From positions 186,001 to 250,000 of the forward strand of contig NZ_OW659496.1 in the NCBI RefSeq assembly GCF_940143175.1: DNA of 64,000 nucleotides. Reading direction: 5' to 3'. The stretch comes from Erysipelothrix amsterdamensis (lineage in GTDB: Bacteria > Bacillota_I > Bacilli_A > Erysipelotrichales > Erysipelotrichaceae). Below the pieces are notes generated by a model. That model worked only from the letters and a program-made list of their open reading frames with translations. It did no database searches and was not told where the DNA came from. The first letter of the stretch is position 1. Each line of letters starts with the position of its first letter. The translations under genes and the position numbers were made by a program. Of the stretch, positions 61,286 through 64,000 are shown piece by piece.

Positions 61286-61381
61286 AACAAACGGTTTGAG
61301 TTGAGATTCGTGAACGAAAATCACATTTATAATCGAATTTTTGAAAGATTGATAATTATGCAAAAAAATGCGTTTTACCCC

Positions 61382-61409
61382 TTGCATTGCCTACGTGTTA
61401 TGCTATAAT
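61382..61409 (+). promoter_or_regulatory. Promoter of tRNA-Gln
   Basis: TTGCAT (61382-61387), 16 bp, TATAAT (61404-61409); the expected start is about 18 bases before the tRNA. Confidence 0.7.
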
Positions 61410-61433
61410 AAACAAGCAAACACGGAAAGATAT

Positions 61434-61508
61434 TGGGCCATAGCCAAGCGGTAAGGCATCACACTTTGACTGTGACATTCCCTGGTTCGATCCCAGGTGG
61501 CCCAGCCA
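61434..61508 (+). tRNA. tRNA-Gln(TTG)
   Basis: 75 bases with encoded CCA; acceptor TGGGCCA/TGGCCCA, anticodon TTG in CTTTGAC. The only plus-strand tRNA here. Confidence 0.95.
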
Positions 61509-61521
61509 ATATGATAAACAA

Positions 61522-61548
61522 GCAAACAATTTTATTGTTTGTTTTTTT
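61522..61548 (+). terminator. Terminator after tRNA-Gln
   Basis: Stem CAAACAA/TTGTTTG with loop TTTTA, then a T run. Confidence 0.8.
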
Positions 61549-61966
61549 TATATATTTTATAGCTGTGAAGGTAATTATAATCAGCAAAAAAATTTATAGA
61601 GTGAGTTTTTATTTTCCCTTCATAATACTCATACGACACAGAATTGTTTTTCCTTTTATTAGAACATGGATGAGCAAATAGTTTTGATTGTGTGCACGAA
61701 AGGCGCGTTGTGTACTGTTATACTTATTTTATATGATCGGTGGTTGAGATAAATTCTATCTAATATGTAATATATGTATAAAAGGGCAGTTGCTTCGAAT
61801 TTACGGGATACAATGTTCATATTAATGTTTTCACTGATAAACTAAGTGATGGGTTCGCTTACATTGTAATGATTCAACTCAATATGCGCAGAAGATGTAA
61901 TATAATTTTAACCATTAACGTAAATTTGTGTCCGTTTGTTACAAATATCGCAACGATTATATCAAA
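61549..61966. other. Intergenic region without a supported gene
   Basis: About 420 AT-rich bases between tRNA-Gln and the first InlB-repeat gene. A 51-codon frame from ATG 61511 has no ribosome binding site and a hydrophobic/basic composition typical of AT-rich noise. I see no RNA gene or repeat here. Confidence 0.5.
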
Positions 61967-61986
61967 TGAATCTTAATTTTCTTAAC

Positions 61987-62010
61987 AGATGTTAAATTGA
62001 AAATACATCT
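61987..62010 (+). promoter_or_regulatory. Conserved inverted repeat before surface protein 1
   Basis: AGATGT (61987-61992) and ACATCT (62005-62010), ending 17 bases before the start codon. The same element with AATAAAGGAG downstream recurs at 63729-63750 before the second surface protein. The pair may be an operator or a 5' UTR hairpin near the RBS. Confidence 0.5.
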
Positions 62011-62027
62011 AATAAAGGAGAATTAAG

Positions 62028-63413
62028 ATGAAAAATTTAAGAAAACATATTTTAAGTTTTGTCTTAGTAACGATGTTGATGTTAAACGTCGTGAATATTA
62101 ATGGTGGTGTTAAAGCTGATTTTGTATTGAGTGATCAAATCGAGGTATTTGTACCAACCGTTCGCTCTCCGTCCTATCAAGTTGGAATTCAGCCTCAAGC
62201 TGTTAACCCTTCTTCGCTTACATATCCAGTTGTATTTGAACTTTATTACGAATATGATACAGGAGAATTCAGATATATTGATTCAATAACTCGTGCAAAT
62301 GAGACTGAATTAACAGAATTTGTACAGTTCAAAATCGAAAGCAATGTTGACGTTGGGATGGTAAGCTCTCATGTTACCATGAAAAATAAACAATCAGGAG
62401 TAAGTCTCTTTACTTCGTCTTATTCTTCAAACATGTATTTCGTAGAATTCGATACTCAGGGCGGAACGTTTACAGATGGATCCGATTTTAGAGAGAATTC
62501 AGTATACTATAACCAACTTATAACTTATGGTTCAGAATATCAAGAACCTGTGAAACCGGGATACACATTCGAAGGATGGGAAATGGATCGCCCGGGTAGC
62601 GGTAATATGTGGGATGTAGAGAATCGTTTAATCACATTCCATGAATATTTATTTGCAGTATGGTCTGAAGATCCAGTAGTTGTGGATTATGCAGTATCAT
62701 ATGATGCGAATGGAGCTAAAAGTGGTGATGTACCAAGTGGAACACGTGTTGAAGAAAACACAACGTATACAATTCTTGATGCGCTTCCAAATTTAGTTAA
62801 TCCAGGATTTACATTTGATGGTTGGAATACAGCGCAAGATGGAAGTGGAAAATCTGTTCAACCAAATGATGCATTTACAGTTACTGAAGATACAGTATTC
62901 TATGCACAATGGAAAAAAAATATTGTTCCAGCAGTAAAGTACTCTGTATCATATGACGCGAATGGTGCAACACAAGGATCTGTCCCAAGTGGATCAACTG
63001 TCGAAGAATACACAGCTTATGAGATTCTTGGAAATATAAACAACTTAGCATTCGATAACCATGAATTTGTGGGTTGGAATGATAAAGCTGACGGATCAGG
63101 GGAACATTATGATGCGAAAGATACCGTGACAATCACATCAGATAAAGTACTTTACGCACAATGGGAATTAGAACAAAATCCAATTCCTACTGAACCTGAA
63201 GTGACGAAACCTGAAGTTACAAAACCAAATATTCCAGGATTCGAAGAAAAAACAACAGCTCAGAAAGCACAAGTTTCAGGAATCGAAAGTAATGTTCAAT
63301 CTCAATTACCCAATACGGGATTAAGTACATCGAAATTCCTCCCTTCATTAGGATTAGGAATTGCATTAGCTCGATCAGTATTGATGGTATTAAGAAAAAA
63401 GAACGAAAAATAG
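62028..63413 (+). CDS. LPXTG surface protein with InlB-type (Listeria-Bacteroides) repeats
   Basis: 461 residues. Signal peptide (1-31), N-terminal domain (about 35-140), then three InlB B-repeat-like modules: a partial one (about 143-205, FDTQGGTF ... GYTFEGWEM) and two full ones (about 223-297 and 306-378) with SYDANGA and VFYAQW/VLYAQW ends. A short EPEVTKPEVTKP linker leads to LPNTG (427-431), a hydrophobic tail and RKKNEK. The repeats are beta-grasp folds used by adhesins and internalins. It is followed by a close paralog. A host-contact role is inferred. Confidence 0.9.
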   Translation: MKNLRKHILSFVLVTMLMLNVVNINGGVKADFVLSDQIEVFVPTVRSPSYQVGIQPQAVNPSSLTYPVVFELYYEYDTGEFRYIDSITRANETELTEFVQFKIESNVDVGMVSSHVTMKNKQSGVSLFTSSYSSNMYFVEFDTQGGTFTDGSDFRENSVYYNQLITYGSEYQEPVKPGYTFEGWEMDRPGSGNMWDVENRLITFHEYLFAVWSEDPVVVDYAVSYDANGAKSGDVPSGTRVEENTTYTILDALPNLVNPGFTFDGWNTAQDGSGKSVQPNDAFTVTEDTVFYAQWKKNIVPAVKYSVSYDANGATQGSVPSGSTVEEYTAYEILGNINNLAFDNHEFVGWNDKADGSGEHYDAKDTVTITSDKVLYAQWELEQNPIPTEPEVTKPEVTKPNIPGFEEKTTAQKAQVSGIESNVQSQLPNTGLSTSKFLPSLGLGIALARSVLMVLRKKNEK

Positions 63414-63449
63414 TTCAATCGTAAATCGAATAATGAGTACTTACTCATG

Positions 63450-63486
63450 CCCCTTGAACCTATTCACAGGCTCGAGGGGTTTTTTC
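63450..63486 (+). terminator. Terminator after surface protein 1
   Basis: Imperfect stem CCCCTTGAACC paired with GGCTCGAGGGG, then seven T residues. A small perfect hairpin ATGAGTA/TACTCAT lies just upstream (63433-63448). Confidence 0.8.
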
Positions 63487-63583
63487 TTGATTCGAAAGTG
63501 TATTTATTAAGTTTATGAATTTTTACGATTAAGCAAACCAGAAAAAAGTGAAATTTGTTGATGCATCAATAATCGTTGATATA

Positions 63584-63609
63584 AGCCTAAGATATGCTCT
63601 TTTTAGGCT
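63584..63609. other. Hairpin in the gap between the two surface protein genes
   Basis: AGCCTAA (63584-63590) and TTAGGCT (63603-63609). No T run follows. The gap 63487-63728 shows no coding frame with an RBS. Confidence 0.4.
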
Positions 63610-63728
63610 AATATCCCGTTAAATTTACCTTTTTCATAACATTATATTAAAAGAAATCAGATCTAAATCCGTCTTTTAATTACAAATTTTGACCGTATCA
63701 TGTCATATGAATCTTAATTTTCTACATC

Positions 63729-63750
63729 GATGTTAAATTTTATATACATC
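63729..63750 (+). promoter_or_regulatory. Conserved inverted repeat before surface protein 2
   Basis: GATGT (63729-63733) and ACATC (63746-63750) with TTAAATT between and TAATAAAGGAG after, matching the layout before surface protein 1. Confidence 0.5.
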
Positions 63751-63768
63751 TAATAAAGGAGAATTAAG

Positions 63769-64000
63769 ATGAAAAATTTAAGAAAACATATTTTAAGTTT
63801 TGTCTTAGTAACGATGTTAATGTTAAACGTCGTGAATATTAGCGGTGGTGTGAAAGCAGACTACAGTCCAGCAGATCTTTTGGGAAATCATAGTTCAACT
63901 ATTTTATCACCATCATACCAGGTAGGATTTATCCCCGAGGTCACAAATCCCTCATCCTTATCTTATCCAATCGTATACGAACTCTATTTCGAATATGAGA
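63769..64000 (+). CDS. Paralogous InlB-type surface protein (3' partial)
   Basis: It starts at ATG 63769 with AAAGGAG and remains open to the window end (77 codons visible). The signal peptide is nearly identical to the previous protein through VVNI, then differs (SGGVKADYSPADLL). The following segment is again similar (SYQVGF ... NPSSLSYPIVYELYFEYE). It is therefore a tandem paralog; the repeat region and anchor lie outside the window. Confidence 0.9.
   Translation, partial: MKNLRKHILSFVLVTMLMLNVVNISGGVKADYSPADLLGNHSSTILSPSYQVGFIPEVTNPSSLSYPIVYELYFEYE

Noticed and set aside
61433..61681. 82-codon frame starting in tRNA-Gln
   Set aside because: It starts within the tRNA, and the later ATG at 61511 has no ribosome binding site; composition looks like AT-rich noise.

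Overview
The window is a low-GC Gram-positive chromosome segment. Gene content points to Erysipelotrichia, most likely Erysipelothrix (E. rhusiopathiae or a close relative). The reasons are several large LPXTG-anchored surface enzymes (hyaluronate lyase, GH110-like glycosidase, M14 peptidase), strong AGGAGG ribosome binding sites, a T-box ahead of leuS, and IS3-family insertion sequences. The genus is an inference; no database was consulted.

Layout. 1-3.1 kb: two tandem inositol-monophosphatase-family genes (the first cut by the window edge), a monoacylglycerol-lipase-like hydrolase and an AraC/GyrI-type regulator. 3.1-9.7 kb: LPXTG hyaluronate lyase (minus strand), a membrane-anchored VanY-type D,D-carboxypeptidase and an 1818-bp IS150-like element. 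9.7-19.2 kb: nitroreductase, DsbA/FrnE-like protein, an unrecognised membrane protein, a 1280-bp IS3-family element, a MATE pump, an FMN reductase, a glycosyltransferase, a split chromate transporter and a small XRE membrane regulator. 19.4-31.3 kb: a giant LPXTG M14 metallopeptidase, Tpx, an RlmD-type methyltransferase, an RclA-like flavoenzyme and a 1523-residue GH110-like LPXTG protein. 31.3-41 kb: housekeeping, stress and regulatory genes, including a CopY-like repressor with its operator, an orphan LytTR regulator, and a TetR gene divergent from a peroxiredoxin gene whose promoter contains a perfect Fur-type box. 41-49.5 kb: T-box/leuS, a compact Tad-like pilus operon, coaX and a phosphoesterase. 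49.6-52.4 kb: a PadR module and an lrgAB-phosphatase operon. 52.5-57.6 kb: two tRNA clusters flanking glpK, a second copy of the 1280-bp IS and a GNAT gene. 57.8-64 kb: pta, a PucR-type regulator, a multiple-sugar ABC ATPase, tRNA-Gln and two tandem InlB-repeat surface proteins, the second cut by the window end.

How it fits together. The surface enzymes (hyaluronate lyase, GH110-like, M14) share one design: signal peptide, catalytic domain, short tandem-repeat linker, LPXTG anchor. The first two also share a cre-like operator placed exactly at the predicted transcription start, which suggests joint catabolite control of host-glycan degradation. All three IS copies sit between convergent genes. 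At least two lie in the loop of a bidirectional terminator; the third supplies the stop codon of glpK.

The least ordinary locus is the Tad-like operon (43.8-47.8 kb). Three of its seven genes appear to start at AUA or AUU codons behind well-spaced Shine-Dalgarno sequences, so translation may be deliberately weak or sensitive to initiation factor 3.
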